Source: a virus. Taken from it: a stretch of 31,032 bases of DNA. Location: positions 1 to 31,032 of IMG/VR virus record IMGVR_UViG_3300042305_001451. One strand, 5' to 3'. Shown in pieces: positions 8,401 through 16,822 of this stretch. Under the pieces are notes generated by a model. The model was not told the origin of the DNA and did no database searches. It was given only the letters and a program-made list of their open reading frames with translations. Each line of letters opens with the position of its first letter. Within the stretch, counting starts at the first letter, position 1. Position numbers and translations under genes: made by a program.

Positions 8401-11400
8401 TCTGCATCGCCGCCTGCGCCTCGACGGCCAATGTCGCCAATTCGCTGTTCGATAGTTCCTCTTGATTCAAGTTTTTTGAGATAGTCTCCATAGGATTCTG
8501 GTGTTTTGCCGGATTTGTAGATTGAGTGCGCCCAGAGCGCGGCTTGGACTTGTCGTGGCGTCCATCCGATTTCATTGGCGATTTCAGAAAGTATTTTTTG
8601 CGCCTTGGCAAACTGCGCTTTCGACGGTGATTTCACCCCAAATATAAGCTGGGCAATGTGCCGGTCAACTACGGCTTGATCCACCTCGCCGTCGTTGCTG
8701 GCCTTGTAGGCGCGAATCTTCTGGCCTTGCAACTGGTCGTTTTCGCGGTGGCGCTCCAGATTCTTGATGACCGCCGGAAGGAAGCCGCGCTTTTCTTCGC
8801 CGCGCAGCATGCCGTCAAACGGTTCGCCGCGGACATACAGACCAAAGGCCCGAAGCGCGAGGCCCACATTGGCTTTGACGCTGGCGGCTTGCGAGGTGAT
8901 CGAAAGGATGTCTTGGAACAACTGCGCGTGGTCGCCAAAGAACTCGTCCAAGACGGCTTGGTGTTCCTCATACCAGTCCTTCCATGAGTCTTGCGCGAGC
9001 GCGGCGTCGGTCAGCGCCTGTCGCGTCATGCGGACGCGCAGTGAGTTTTTGGATGCGATGGAGTAGTTCAGCAAATTCGCACTGCTGCCCGCCTTGACGC
9101 CCAGCACTTTGAGAGAGGTGGAGGACATGCCGGAGGTTGGCAGCAAGTTGAGACGCTCCTGCGGCGTGGCGTATTGCCCCGTCTCCTTGCCGACGACGTC
9201 CTGCCAATCGACAGCTTCTTTGAGAACGTGCAGCTTGACCTTTGACTTTTTGTCCACCGGCACGATGGTCGCCGGATACGATTCATGCTCCGTTGTAGCG
9301 ATGCCCTTGACCTCGCCTTGAACTTCGACGATGGCGTAAATCTTGCCGCTGCCATGCTCTTGGAAGTCGCGCAGGAACGGTTCGGTGAGCATGTTGCCCA
9401 GCCCTTGCAAAACGGACGCCTTGGATAGCGTGCCGCGCTTGATAGTGTTCTTCGCGTGCTTGTTCTCGGCGTCGGCCAGAATGCCCGCAACATACTTGGC
9501 GCTCTCCGGCTTGGCGTTGAGGTGCTTGGCGATCTGCTCGGCCAGCGATTCCACAAACGCCTTGCGGACTTGGAAGATGGAGCCGGTCGGTTCCAGCAGC
9601 GCGTCGATCTTCGCAAAGTTTGTCGCGTAGCTGTCGCTGGCCTTGAGCTTGGTGCGAAAGGTCTTCTTTGTCTCCTTGGTCTTGGTCGGGACGACGACCT
9701 CCACCTTGCTGGCGGCGACCAGCATGGCGTTGAGGTCACTCTTTCGTAGGCCCGCCCGCGGGTCGGTCGTCAGCGCGTTAAGAAACTTGACCACTCCGGT
9801 GGCCATCGATGTCGAGGAGAACAGCTTCTCGACCGGCGCGGAGACAAGGCCCATGAGAATCCTGCCGCCGTTCTTCGCCCCGATCTCGTTGAGGTGGTTG
9901 GCCGTCCGCATGACCATTGCTTCGGTGGACGCCCAGAAGTAGTTTTTGTCGGCATACAACGCCGGATAGTAAACGCCACCCTTGCCATCAATCTGACCGC
10001 CGTCGATCAACTGGATCGTTCCGGCAAAGGCGTTATCCGGCGAGTGCAGCAGGATGTGCATGTCGGTAAAGTCGTTGACGTCCACGCCAGTGAACACTCG
10101 TCCGTCCTTGACCAACTTGTCGAAGCGCGTGTCGTTCCTGTAGTGATCGACGGAGCGGACGATGGAGTAGTTTTGCAACCCGCCCGCGGCATCCAATTGT
10201 TTGCCAACTTCTAATACCGCGTCGAGCGCATCGGCGTAGCTTTGCGATTGCTGGCGCAAACCCTCGTTGGTGTTTGCGATGTTTCGCAAGTAGTCAAACC
10301 GCTCTTGCGTATCAAGGTCGTTGAGCGCGTTGAATATGACGTCGGTGGCCGGTGTATGAATGGCGAGAAACTGCGACGGCGGCACGTTGTTGCGAGTGGC
10401 CACCGGATTGTCGCGGTAGTCGTCGGGACTGGCGTAGTGTTCGATGATGGCGACATTGACGTCGGGTGATAGCGCGTGGGCGTAGCTGTAGGCGGAACGA
10501 TAATCGTCCCAGCTATACAAAGCCTTCGGGCCTTCGATTCCGCGGCCACGCTCCCACATGAGGCCGCTTTGCAAAATCTCCGGCACCATGCTCAAGTCGG
10601 TCACATGGAACCGGCGCATCATGCCTTCGGGGATAGGCTTGGTTTCTGGGACGGCGACCAGTGACGCCGGAACGACGCCTATTGAAACGCCTTGCAGCGC
10701 ACGCTCGACTGACGGGTTGAGCGCAATCGAATAATTCGCCACCTCCGGCGCAACCTCTTGCTCTGTCCGCTCGCGGGCGCGGTCTACCAGTGCCTGCTGG
10801 TCAACGCCGACGGCTTCGGCCAAGAGTGCTTCAAAGTCGCGGTCGAGTTTCCCTTCGGCGCGGAGGCGGGCGAGGTTGTAGGCGCGGCGGAAGATGTCGC
10901 GGGTGAAGATGGCCAACCGGCGCATGATGCCTCGCAGCCCCGCGGGGATTTGCTCATCGCGGATGCTCCCGCGGAAGTAGGCCACGGCGATGTCGGAGAA
11001 GGCTTCGATGACGTCGGTGTCCGTTTCCGTGCGTAGCTTGCGCTCCATCCGGTCGCTGTCGATCTGCGGCAGGATGTCGTTGAGTTGCTGACGGACGAAA
11101 TCCAGCGTGGTGCGCCCCTCGGCAATGGCCCGCTTGAGGTTGTCTTGGGCGAACTCGCGCATGACGATGGTGCCGTCCGCGCCCTCGTTGATGCGGATGA
11201 TGGAGCGCCAGATGCCTTCGCGCAGTGCGCCTTGGTTGCTTCCGGTGACGGGGAAGTTGGCGAGTTCGGCGGGTTCGTTGATGTCCTGCCCGAAGGCGCG
11301 GACAGTCTCAAAAAGCCGGTCGAGGTTTTCCTGCGTGGGGTTCGCCTCGTAGTCGGTGAGCAGCGTGCGCGGCGCTTCCTCGCGGATGACTTTGGCAATG

Positions 11401-13475
11401 TCCTGCCCGCGCTGGCGGGCCTCGTTGACCTTCTGGATAAAGGCGACGGCTTCGTTAATGCCGGTATGAACATCGCGCATCTCGCGCTGCACTGTCTCGC
11501 GGCGGGCAGAAACCAGTGCCTGCTCGGCGGCGGTCTGGTCGGTCGTGCGGGCCAGTTCCTTGCCCTCCGGCGAGAGGACAACGTAGTCGGCCCCCTGTTT
11601 TTCCAGACGCGGCAGGGCGGCGGGATTGGCCTTTTCGCGCAAGGCGATGGATTCGTCCACGATGCGCTGGGCGGCGGCTTTGACCAGCTTCGGGTCGCGC
11701 TTGGCGTGTTCCTCGACCAGTGCGGCTTGGGCGGCTTCGGCGCTCTCGGCTCCGGTGATGCGGTCGATTTGTTCGGGGCTGTAGCCCATCTTCTCCAAAT
11801 CAGCCTTGCTCTTGAGGTAGTTCTCGCCGCGCTTGATCTCGCGGTAGGACAACGCGCCCATGCCCATAAGGGAGAGCGGCAAAAGGGCCACGAACTGGAC
11901 GCCAAGTTCGCGCCCCAGACCGGCATACCACCTTTCCCAGTCAAAGGACGGCATGTCCGCGCCCAGTGCCGCGGCGATGGTCTGGCCGATGGGATAGACA
12001 CGCTCTTGTGCAAACTCCTGCACATTCTGCTCGGCAACCATGCCGCCCCCGCGAAGCATGATGCGGTAGACGTTTTTCTGGTTGGGATGGATAAACCTTT
12101 CGACCAGTTTGCCGAAGACCGGCAAGCGTCCCATGATGGTGTTGAGCTTGAGACGCTCCAGCCCAGCGGAAATGGGCGCACCTAACGCGGCGACAATGGA
12201 CACTTGGTCGGGATCGGCGTCGGGGTATTCGACCATCATCTGGTCGTAGAATTGGCTGTAGAGCGCGGCGGCGACCGCGGGAATTCCAACAAACGGAACG
12301 GCGGCTGCTGCTGTGTAGGGAATACTACGGGCTGCGCCGTATAAACCCTCTTCGACGATCTCCGGCAGGAAAGTGACGGTCTTGATGGGATCGATCTGGG
12401 TTTCGGCCAGTTCGCGCAGTTCGCGCTGAACCATAAGGACGCCAACTTGTTGTTCGGCGTCTTGGATGGCCTGCTCGCGCTCCTCCGGCGTGATGGGCGT
12501 TTCGCCCGCCGCACTGTAGGCGACCGCACCATCCAAGCCGACGCCTTTGAAAACCGGCTGTTCGCTTTTCAGCAGACGCAAGTTGCCGCGGAGGGTTTGC
12601 TCTTTGGTGTTTCGCGGGATGCGCTCGCTAAAATCGGTTGTGCCGCGGCCAATGGATTCAGCCATTTGATACCAAAAGCCTTTGTCGATCTGCTGAAGCT
12701 GCCCGAAACTTCCCGCCAGTTGCATGATGGCTCGGCGCTGGTTGGTGGGTAGCTTGGCCAAGCGGCCCGCAAGGTCGGCCATTTCCGGCGCACCGAAGCC
12801 CGCGGACTCGCCGCTGTATTGGCGCAAGGCGTTAAAGATGTAGCGGGCCTCCGGTGCAAACTGCGCCTGCGAGGCGCGGATCTGCTTGTCGAGTTGCTCG
12901 GCCTTTTCCCACAGACGCGACTTTTCTTCTTCGTCAAACAAATCGCCCGCCGCTTCAATGTCCTTGGCCACGCTTTCGACAAACGGGGTGTCGCCGCCGG
13001 AAAACGCATCTTCCAAGCTTCGGCGCATGACGCTTTCTTCGATCATGCGAGCCGCGGCCTGCTTCTCGTTGTCGCGCTCAAATTGACCCTTCTGCCAGTC
13101 AAACATTTCGCGGGCGCTGGCCGTCTGCTTGCCCAGAACCTTTTTGGCAAAGCCGTCTTTCTCCGCATCGAAAATCGACCGCATGTCGTCGAGCGGCACC
13201 TTGCGGGTGTCGGCCAAGTAGCCGATCATCGCTTGCCGGTAGACGTAGTCGTCGCCATGCAGGCTGACCTTTGCGCCCTCGGTCATGCCTTTCTGTTTGG
13301 CGATGGTGTCGAAGTAGTTCTGGTCGGTGAAGACCTTGTTCCAGTGGCCCAGATCGACGTAGGGCGCGTTGTAGCCGCTGCGGCGGCTCGGAGGCGCTCC
13401 GGCGCTGGGGTCGGTGTAAGTCCGCGCCTGCTGGGCTTCCTTGGACTGCGGGGTGGCGGCGAAGGAAATACTCAT
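5394..13475 (-). CDS. giant ejection/polyvalent virion protein, 2693 aa
   Basis: This is the largest gene of the window. The start was set at the ATG at 13473-13475 (MSISFAATPQ), which overlaps the preceding stop in an ATGA. Position and size match the T7 gp16-type internal virion protein ejected into the host, but it is about twice as long and has no transglycosylase of its own. Hydrophobic stretches lie near residues 380-400 and 525-545 and again near the C-terminus. A central stretch after residue 914 has an ADP-ribosyltransferase-like look (RRFHVTDL..., then ALYSWDDYRSAYSYAH), weakly supported. Residues about 1475-1650 (KDWYEEHQAVLDEFFG ... QVQAALWAHS) resemble a helical domain seen in other large phage polyvalent proteins. 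The motif NYSI recurs at residues 914, 1102, 1470 and 1712. The last 500 residues contain NPVARAVWAFSSESRKN, a phrase common at the end of such proteins. Confidence 0.85.
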   Translation of the reverse strand: MSISFAATPQSKEAQQARTYTDPSAGAPPSRRSGYNAPYVDLGHWNKVFTDQNYFDTIAKQKGMTEGAKVSLHGDDYVYRQAMIGYLADTRKVPLDDMRSIFDAEKDGFAKKVLGKQTASAREMFDWQKGQFERDNEKQAAARMIEESVMRRSLEDAFSGGDTPFVESVAKDIEAAGDLFDEEEKSRLWEKAEQLDKQIRASQAQFAPEARYIFNALRQYSGESAGFGAPEMADLAGRLAKLPTNQRRAIMQLAGSFGQLQQIDKGFWYQMAESIGRGTTDFSERIPRNTKEQTLRGNLRLLKSEQPVFKGVGLDGAVAYSAAGETPITPEEREQAIQDAEQQVGVLMVQRELRELAETQIDPIKTVTFLPEIVEEGLYGAARSIPYTAAAAVPFVGIPAVAAALYSQFYDQMMVEYPDADPDQVSIVAALGAPISAGLERLKLNTIMGRLPVFGKLVERFIHPNQKNVYRIMLRGGGMVAEQNVQEFAQERVYPIGQTIAAALGADMPSFDWERWYAGLGRELGVQFVALLPLSLMGMGALSYREIKRGENYLKSKADLEKMGYSPEQIDRITGAESAEAAQAALVEEHAKRDPKLVKAAAQRIVDESIALREKANPAALPRLEKQGADYVVLSPEGKELARTTDQTAAEQALVSARRETVQREMRDVHTGINEAVAFIQKVNEARQRGQDIAKVIREEAPRTLLTDYEANPTQENLDRLFETVRAFGQDINEPAELANFPVTGSNQGALREGIWRSIIRINEGADGTIVMREFAQDNLKRAIAEGRTTLDFVRQQLNDILPQIDSDRMERKLRTETDTDVIEAFSDIAVAYFRGSIRDEQIPAGLRGIMRRLAIFTRDIFRRAYNLARLRAEGKLDRDFEALLAEAVGVDQQALVDRARERTEQEVAPEVANYSIALNPSVERALQGVSIGVVPASLVAVPETKPIPEGMMRRFHVTDLSMVPEILQSGLMWERGRGIEGPKALYSWDDYRSAYSYAHALSPDVNVAIIEHYASPDDYRDNPVATRNNVPPSQFLAIHTPATDVIFNALNDLDTQERFDYLRNIANTNEGLRQQSQSYADALDAVLEVGKQLDAAGGLQNYSIVRSVDHYRNDTRFDKLVKDGRVFTGVDVNDFTDMHILLHSPDNAFAGTIQLIDGGQIDGKGGVYYPALYADKNYFWASTEAMVMRTANHLNEIGAKNGGRILMGLVSAPVEKLFSSTSMATGVVKFLNALTTDPRAGLRKSDLNAMLVAASKVEVVVPTKTKETKKTFRTKLKASDSYATNFAKIDALLEPTGSIFQVRKAFVESLAEQIAKHLNAKPESAKYVAGILADAENKHAKNTIKRGTLSKASVLQGLGNMLTEPFLRDFQEHGSGKIYAIVEVQGEVKGIATTEHESYPATIVPVDKKSKVKLHVLKEAVDWQDVVGKETGQYATPQERLNLLPTSGMSSTSLKVLGVKAGSSANLLNYSIASKNSLRVRMTRQALTDAALAQDSWKDWYEEHQAVLDEFFGDHAQLFQDILSITSQAASVKANVGLALRAFGLYVRGEPFDGMLRGEEKRGFLPAVIKNLERHRENDQLQGQKIRAYKASNDGEVDQAVVDRHIAQLIFGVKSPSKAQFAKAQKILSEIANEIGWTPRQVQAALWAHSIYKSGKTPESYGDYLKKLESRGTIEQRIGDIGRRGAGGDADGGGRGRYAPDGAAEGAGVDNYSISTQGEIDRVGAALNRLDRDPLERVKIYEKAQEKFLRVMADNRDMLAGMQDGDLAQMRRTQILQALGELDGIISVLPQEVRSKIGGYTQLAKVDPMDVFKGDQKVSEVRGMSGAIISAWMREGLNIGEAQKKTALPDGYRAERNLDPTRADRAIADVFIQRINRINEALEKFLRDEYNDAAVELFKRAKPQRSGAGEKPKGKLGADVHDLFDKLKEATEWSAEEAQAYADGQWARIENGELNPYEETHAMMAAQMVPLFADWANADSSQRAAAVTMGKDVLNRAYKGEQQRIIAQRTKRGYDRTDLSKDAGVSAEDDKARQDALKRENSLPSKWESAMLNLLNFDQVLRYVFGNDSKIARQISDRQRKADNAKSDDIAALSDEWAAFLSELGGGEMQGQQLLFELSRMDEQIDGVSYSQNQLIAISMMWMQPKGRQHMEGFMDSDGQPAGKWHYNQDFVNKAEKLLRGEAKAIRQYLLDKYDAEYEAINKVYRKVYGLNLPKNQFYSPLVVESIRAPAQAGIDPVTGGVFAAGANSPSALRSRGGAIAQPVFRDAVQTYFGHMLQMAHWKAYAEFNGEVSALLGHRDTRNVVKGKAGEQAATVMNNWLQYFQQGGNKDAANHLAINQWINRMTGNFAVIALFGRISTLALQVTQLGAASAKMPVGAYLSRFGKLMSGRLGWTTALDSDYIQRRIKDMPPAVALAMQGLRADKPSQIRNASRWLGQHLSGFDGFFTAGTYAIVYDYQLSQARQNGMGGQEAADYAREATERIVDEIAQPTRAGARSIYELNSTNPVARAVWAFSSESRKNMGLLMYSGAKGGGRNFGKALTYVLLLNGLVGIVIRNAFRDMRDEDDEEIFDEKNWGWKRLAAQFISDPIYGIPVVGETIESGVYAAFSVYQPSGPVFDVTRGIPAAKRLGYDHPMAMLEGEAEFRDIVVDVNRVLAAAGLFNGTIAGAASISNLAKDVFEVGDNVFSGEQ

Positions 13476-15685
13476 GCCATGCCAAGGGCCGCGGCTTTCT
13501 TGGACAGGCGCTCGCGCACCCAATCCATGAAGTCTTGGTTGGTTTGAATATCAGCCAGCCACTTGTTGGCGCGGATCACGCGGGCGGCGTGGCCCTTGCC
13601 TCCGGTGGCGTCGAGCGTCTGGCGGAAGTCACCGTCGGGGTTTTTGAGGATGGCAGGCCCAGCGCCGATGCCTTGGTAGTGGACGACATAGAGTTCAAAG
13701 GGGTCGGGGTCGCGGCCAAGGGCGCGGCGGGCGGCGTTGATGTTCTCCTTGGTTTTGGCTAAACCGGCGCGGATCTGGCCGTCGAGACTACTGTCGCCGC
13801 CAAAGCGTTTGCGGTCGGCGTTGAGAAGCTGGAAGAGTCCGCGGGCCGACGAAGTGCTGATCGTCTGGTCGGGGTTGAAGTTGCTCTCCTGCGCGACGAG
13901 CAGCATGAGATGCGGTGTGTATTGGCCCAAGCCTTCGGCCTCGGCCATGCTGGCAATCTGGCCCGCGATGGGTTGCTTGGCCGGAGGGAGGTTCGACACG
14001 CTGAAATTCTCGGAGGAGGGCGCGGGCGGCATGCCTTGCACCGGAGGAAGCGGTTCGTCGGCGTCTTGCAGTCCGTCCATAGGCGACCCGCCGAAGCCGC
14101 GGAAGCCCAGACCGGCGGTCATCACATTCGGGTTGTTGGCCGTCGGGTTCATGGCGAAGTCGGCCCAAGTGGCGACGTCCATGATGGACTTCCACCAACC
14201 ATCCTCCTCTTCGGGCTTGTTCATAAACGAAGCCGCCGGATCAAGGTATGGCTCGACGATGCCTTTGAATCGCTCCTGCGCCTGCTCAATGGTGAGGTCG
14301 GGATTTTCGCGCATCATGCTGCGGATCTCGTTGATGGCCTTCTCACGTTTGGTCTGCACGTTGAGCCACGCATTGACGTCCTGCGGTTTGGTCACAGTGA
14401 CGTCGCCGCGCTCCTCTTTCTTCCATTTGCCCGCATCGCCAAACTGGCCCCACTCGGCCAACTTGCTGGTTTGGTTGATGAGGTTTCTGGTGATCTCGTC
14501 GGTGCGCGATTTCTGCCCTTGGTTGGCCTGCGAAACCATGCCGTCGAGCGTGTCCATGAAAGGCTTGCGCTGGCCCTCCGGCGCGGTCGTCACGATCTCG
14601 CTGATGAGGCGCTGGTATTCGCGCTTGTGCGTGTCGGGATCAGCCATGCTGATGTCCTTCTCCGCGTTGTAGGAAAAGATTTTCTGCCAGAGGTCGCTGA
14701 ACTTTGTGGCTTGTTCGGCTTGGCCTTCCGGTGTGTCGGCATACTTGAAGTCGCGGTATTCCTTCATCTTGTTGATGAGTTCCCGCGGCGCATCGACGTC
14801 GGGCCGGTTGTAAAATTCTTCGATCTGGTCGTTGGTGATGGCGGCGCTGTCGGTTTCCAGCCGGTTGAGCATTTCGTTAGTGAGGTCGTCCACCACTTGC
14901 GCGTGGTTGCCCTCGGCCATGCGCCGGAATTGCAGCACCTGTTCGGGTCGCAGCTTGTCGGGGTTCTTGCCCTCCTTTTGATAAGTAGCCAATCGTTTGC
15001 GCCAATAAGCTGGGTTTTGCTGGATGGCTTGAGTCATGGTGGAAACCTTCTGCTCCTCCTCGATCTTGATCATACCCGCCTCGGCGTCCTCCGGCGTCCA
15101 AAAGCCCGCGGTAGCCCCGCGCTTGTATCCGGCCATCGCGTCCTCGTAGCGGCCTTCACCCATAGCGCGGTCAATGTAGTTGGTGATCTCCTGCTTGCCG
15201 CGCTGGACGATAGCCTTGTTGGCGCTGGTATAGACTTGCGCCTTGATCCCGTTCTCGGTGTTGGCCAGCCAAGTGTCGCGCCGGTTGAGTCCGTCGCGGG
15301 TGGTCATCTTGAGGGACGACACTTGGTCGCGCAGCTTGGGCGCGTAGTTGTTTTCCCAGATGCTGTTCCATTCGCTCTCCGGCTTGGTGGCGACCTCGGC
15401 GTCGAACTTGGAAACCATGTCCGTCTTGATTCGGTCGGCGGCGGCAAGGTTGGCCTCGTCGCTGGCGCGGGCCATTGACAGCGAAAAGTCGCCCAGCACA
15501 TTGGCCGCTTGCTGACCGGCGTTGCCAAGGTTCTCGTAGGCGCGGCCCACGGCCATGTAGCTGGCGTCGTCGATCATGCCCATCAGTTCGACGTCGGGCG
15601 TGCGAATGGCCCCCACCGGCAGCGGCACGGCGGTTGATCCGGTCTGCGGGGCGTTGGGGATTTGGACGAGCGGGATGTTGGCCAT
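13472..15685 (-). CDS. internal virion protein with lytic transglycosylase domain
   Basis: The 737-residue product has a long helical, charged N-terminal region and a soluble lytic transglycosylase domain at about residues 575-690. The catalytic glutamate is expected to be Glu600, in LLVAQESNFNP, followed by SSARGLFQLL and ELYVVHYQGIGAG, the GLxQ- and YxxxxxGxG-like motifs of the family. In T7 this activity is part of gp16 and opens the peptidoglycan during DNA ejection; here it sits on its own gene just before the giant protein. The start ATG overlaps the upstream stop (TAATG), and an AAAGGAGG sequence lies 15 bases before it inside the upstream gene. Its own stop overlaps the start of the giant gene (ATGA). 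Confidence 0.88.
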   Translation of the reverse strand: MANIPLVQIPNAPQTGSTAVPLPVGAIRTPDVELMGMIDDASYMAVGRAYENLGNAGQQAANVLGDFSLSMARASDEANLAAADRIKTDMVSKFDAEVATKPESEWNSIWENNYAPKLRDQVSSLKMTTRDGLNRRDTWLANTENGIKAQVYTSANKAIVQRGKQEITNYIDRAMGEGRYEDAMAGYKRGATAGFWTPEDAEAGMIKIEEEQKVSTMTQAIQQNPAYWRKRLATYQKEGKNPDKLRPEQVLQFRRMAEGNHAQVVDDLTNEMLNRLETDSAAITNDQIEEFYNRPDVDAPRELINKMKEYRDFKYADTPEGQAEQATKFSDLWQKIFSYNAEKDISMADPDTHKREYQRLISEIVTTAPEGQRKPFMDTLDGMVSQANQGQKSRTDEITRNLINQTSKLAEWGQFGDAGKWKKEERGDVTVTKPQDVNAWLNVQTKREKAINEIRSMMRENPDLTIEQAQERFKGIVEPYLDPAASFMNKPEEEDGWWKSIMDVATWADFAMNPTANNPNVMTAGLGFRGFGGSPMDGLQDADEPLPPVQGMPPAPSSENFSVSNLPPAKQPIAGQIASMAEAEGLGQYTPHLMLLVAQESNFNPDQTISTSSARGLFQLLNADRKRFGGDSSLDGQIRAGLAKTKENINAARRALGRDPDPFELYVVHYQGIGAGPAILKNPDGDFRQTLDATGGKGHAARVIRANKWLADIQTNQDFMDWVRERLSKKAAALGMA

Positions 15686-16371
15686 TACGCTGCTGTGCCT
15701 CCTTTAGTTCCGCGGAAATTGAAGTTGCTGCCAATGCTCGCCGCTTGAGAGACGCCGGAGATCAGCGACCCGTAGCTATTGACGCGCAGGGCGCTGGCGG
15801 TGTTCTGGCCTTCCAAGAGGATCGGCTGGGCGCGGAAGGACGCGCTGGCCGCGTTGTAGTCGGCGGCGGCTTTATCGACCAAAGAGTATCCGGCCTGCCA
15901 CTTCTCGACCTCGGCCTTGCGGAAGTAGGCGCTGCGCTCCATGTCAGCCTTGTAGAGTTCATCGCCCACGGCGAGTTCCATCAATCCGGCAGACTCGGCC
16001 ATGACGGCCAAGGGAGAACCGGCGCTGGTCACGCCTGCCTTGCCGAATTGCGCCCGCTGCTGGCCCAAGAGGCGTTCGTTTTCTACCCGCATACGCTTGG
16101 CGCGTTCGCGGGCCTCTTGTTCCACGCGCAGTCCTTCGTTCTGCATCGCGGTGGCGTTCTGCATGCCCGCTTGGTATTGCTGCTCGGCAGCGACCTTTTG
16201 CATCTGCGCCTGCATCTGCGCCTGCTGCAACTGAACTTGGTAGTTGTAGTTGGCGAGGCGCTCGGCAGAAGCGGCTTGCTGCTGCTGGCCGTAGTAGGAC
16301 ATGCCTGCGGAAGCAAGGGTTCCGGCAATGGCAATTCCGGCCATAACTGCGGTGGTGGTTCCTACGGCCAT
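15685..16371 (-). CDS. internal virion protein, T7 gp14-like
   Basis: The 228-residue product begins with a hydrophobic segment (TTAVMAGIAIAGTLASAG, residues 6-23), followed by a Gln-rich helical region (QQQQAAS, then LQQAQMQAQMQKV) and a long coiled coil to about residue 110. This N-terminal membrane helix plus Gln/Ala-rich coiled coil, just upstream of the transglycosylase gene, is the form and place of T7 gp14-like ejection proteins that make the outer-membrane pore. The start ATG comes one base after the GNAT gene's stop. Sequence identity to gp14 cannot be judged by eye, so the name rests on topology and gene order. Confidence 0.75.
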   Translation of the reverse strand: MAVGTTTAVMAGIAIAGTLASAGMSYYGQQQQAASAERLANYNYQVQLQQAQMQAQMQKVAAEQQYQAGMQNATAMQNEGLRVEQEARERAKRMRVENERLLGQQRAQFGKAGVTSAGSPLAVMAESAGLMELAVGDELYKADMERSAYFRKAEVEKWQAGYSLVDKAAADYNAASASFRAQPILLEGQNTASALRVNSYGSLISGVSQAASIGSNFNFRGTKGGTAA

Positions 16372-16372
16372 G

Positions 16373-16798
16373 TTATTCGATGACTTTGACGAGGTGGGTG
16401 ACGTCCTCGTCGGTTTTCTTAAAGCCGTTCTTTTCGTGGAACTTGACCAGCGAATCCTGCCTGCATGTGGTCATCATCACGACGTAGCCGGTGGCCTTGG
16501 CCTCGCCGGTTAGAAAGGCATCCAAGTGGCGCAGAGCTTTGACAGCGCGGCCCGCGTTGGCTTCGGGATTGCTCACCATATACTCCAGCCAGCAAACCGG
16601 AGCGGAGTTGTCCATGTAGAGCCATGCCGCGGCGGCGTCCTCGGTCTTCTCGCCCTCGGCCCAGCAGGCGACCACACCCAGCTTGGGCAGGAAGAAAGGC
16701 GGCACCGGATTCCATCCGTGACCCTTCCACCATCCGGCGACCATGTCATAGTCCTTGGAAGGATCGAACATGCGAAGTTGAAGAACGGGCTGGCTCAT
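16373..16798 (-). CDS. GNAT-fold acetyltransferase-like virion-region protein
   Basis: The 141-residue product has the layout of a GNAT N-acetyltransferase: an N-terminal strand-helix (VLQLRMFDPSKDYDMVAGWW), a central strand pair ending WLEYMVSNP, and the C-terminal KFHEKNGFKKTDEDV, which is the family's last strand and helix. Proteins of this fold are common between tail tubular B and internal virion genes of T7-like phages, where T7 gp13 sits; whether they still acetylate is unclear. I prefer the ATG at 16796-16798. An in-frame TTG at 16808-16810 would add four residues (encoded by the 12-bp element itself). No Shine-Dalgarno sequence is visible. Confidence 0.75.
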   Translation of the reverse strand: MSQPVLQLRMFDPSKDYDMVAGWWKGHGWNPVPPFFLPKLGVVACWAEGEKTEDAAAAWLYMDNSAPVCWLEYMVSNPEANAGRAVKALRHLDAFLTGEAKATGYVVMMTTCRQDSLVKFHEKNGFKKTDEDVTHLVKVIE

Positions 16799-16799
16799 G

Positions 16800-16811
16800 G
16801 GTTTAGTCAAA
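16800..16811 (+). promoter_or_regulatory. dispersed 12-bp element, perfect copy, reversed orientation
   Basis: The plus strand reads GGTTTAGTCAAA, so this copy points against local transcription; on the minus strand its complement touches the GNAT start codon. It fills most of the 24-bp gap between tail tubular B and the GNAT gene. Followed by TCAC, it is identical over 16 bases to the copy at 5357. Confidence 0.7.
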
Positions 16812-16822
16812 TCACACTATTG

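Noticed and set aside
13754-13765. Near match to the 12-bp element (TTTGGCTAAACC, one mismatch) in the transglycosylase gene
   Set aside because: It lies inside a conserved domain far from any start and the changed base is in the invariant core; I count it as chance.
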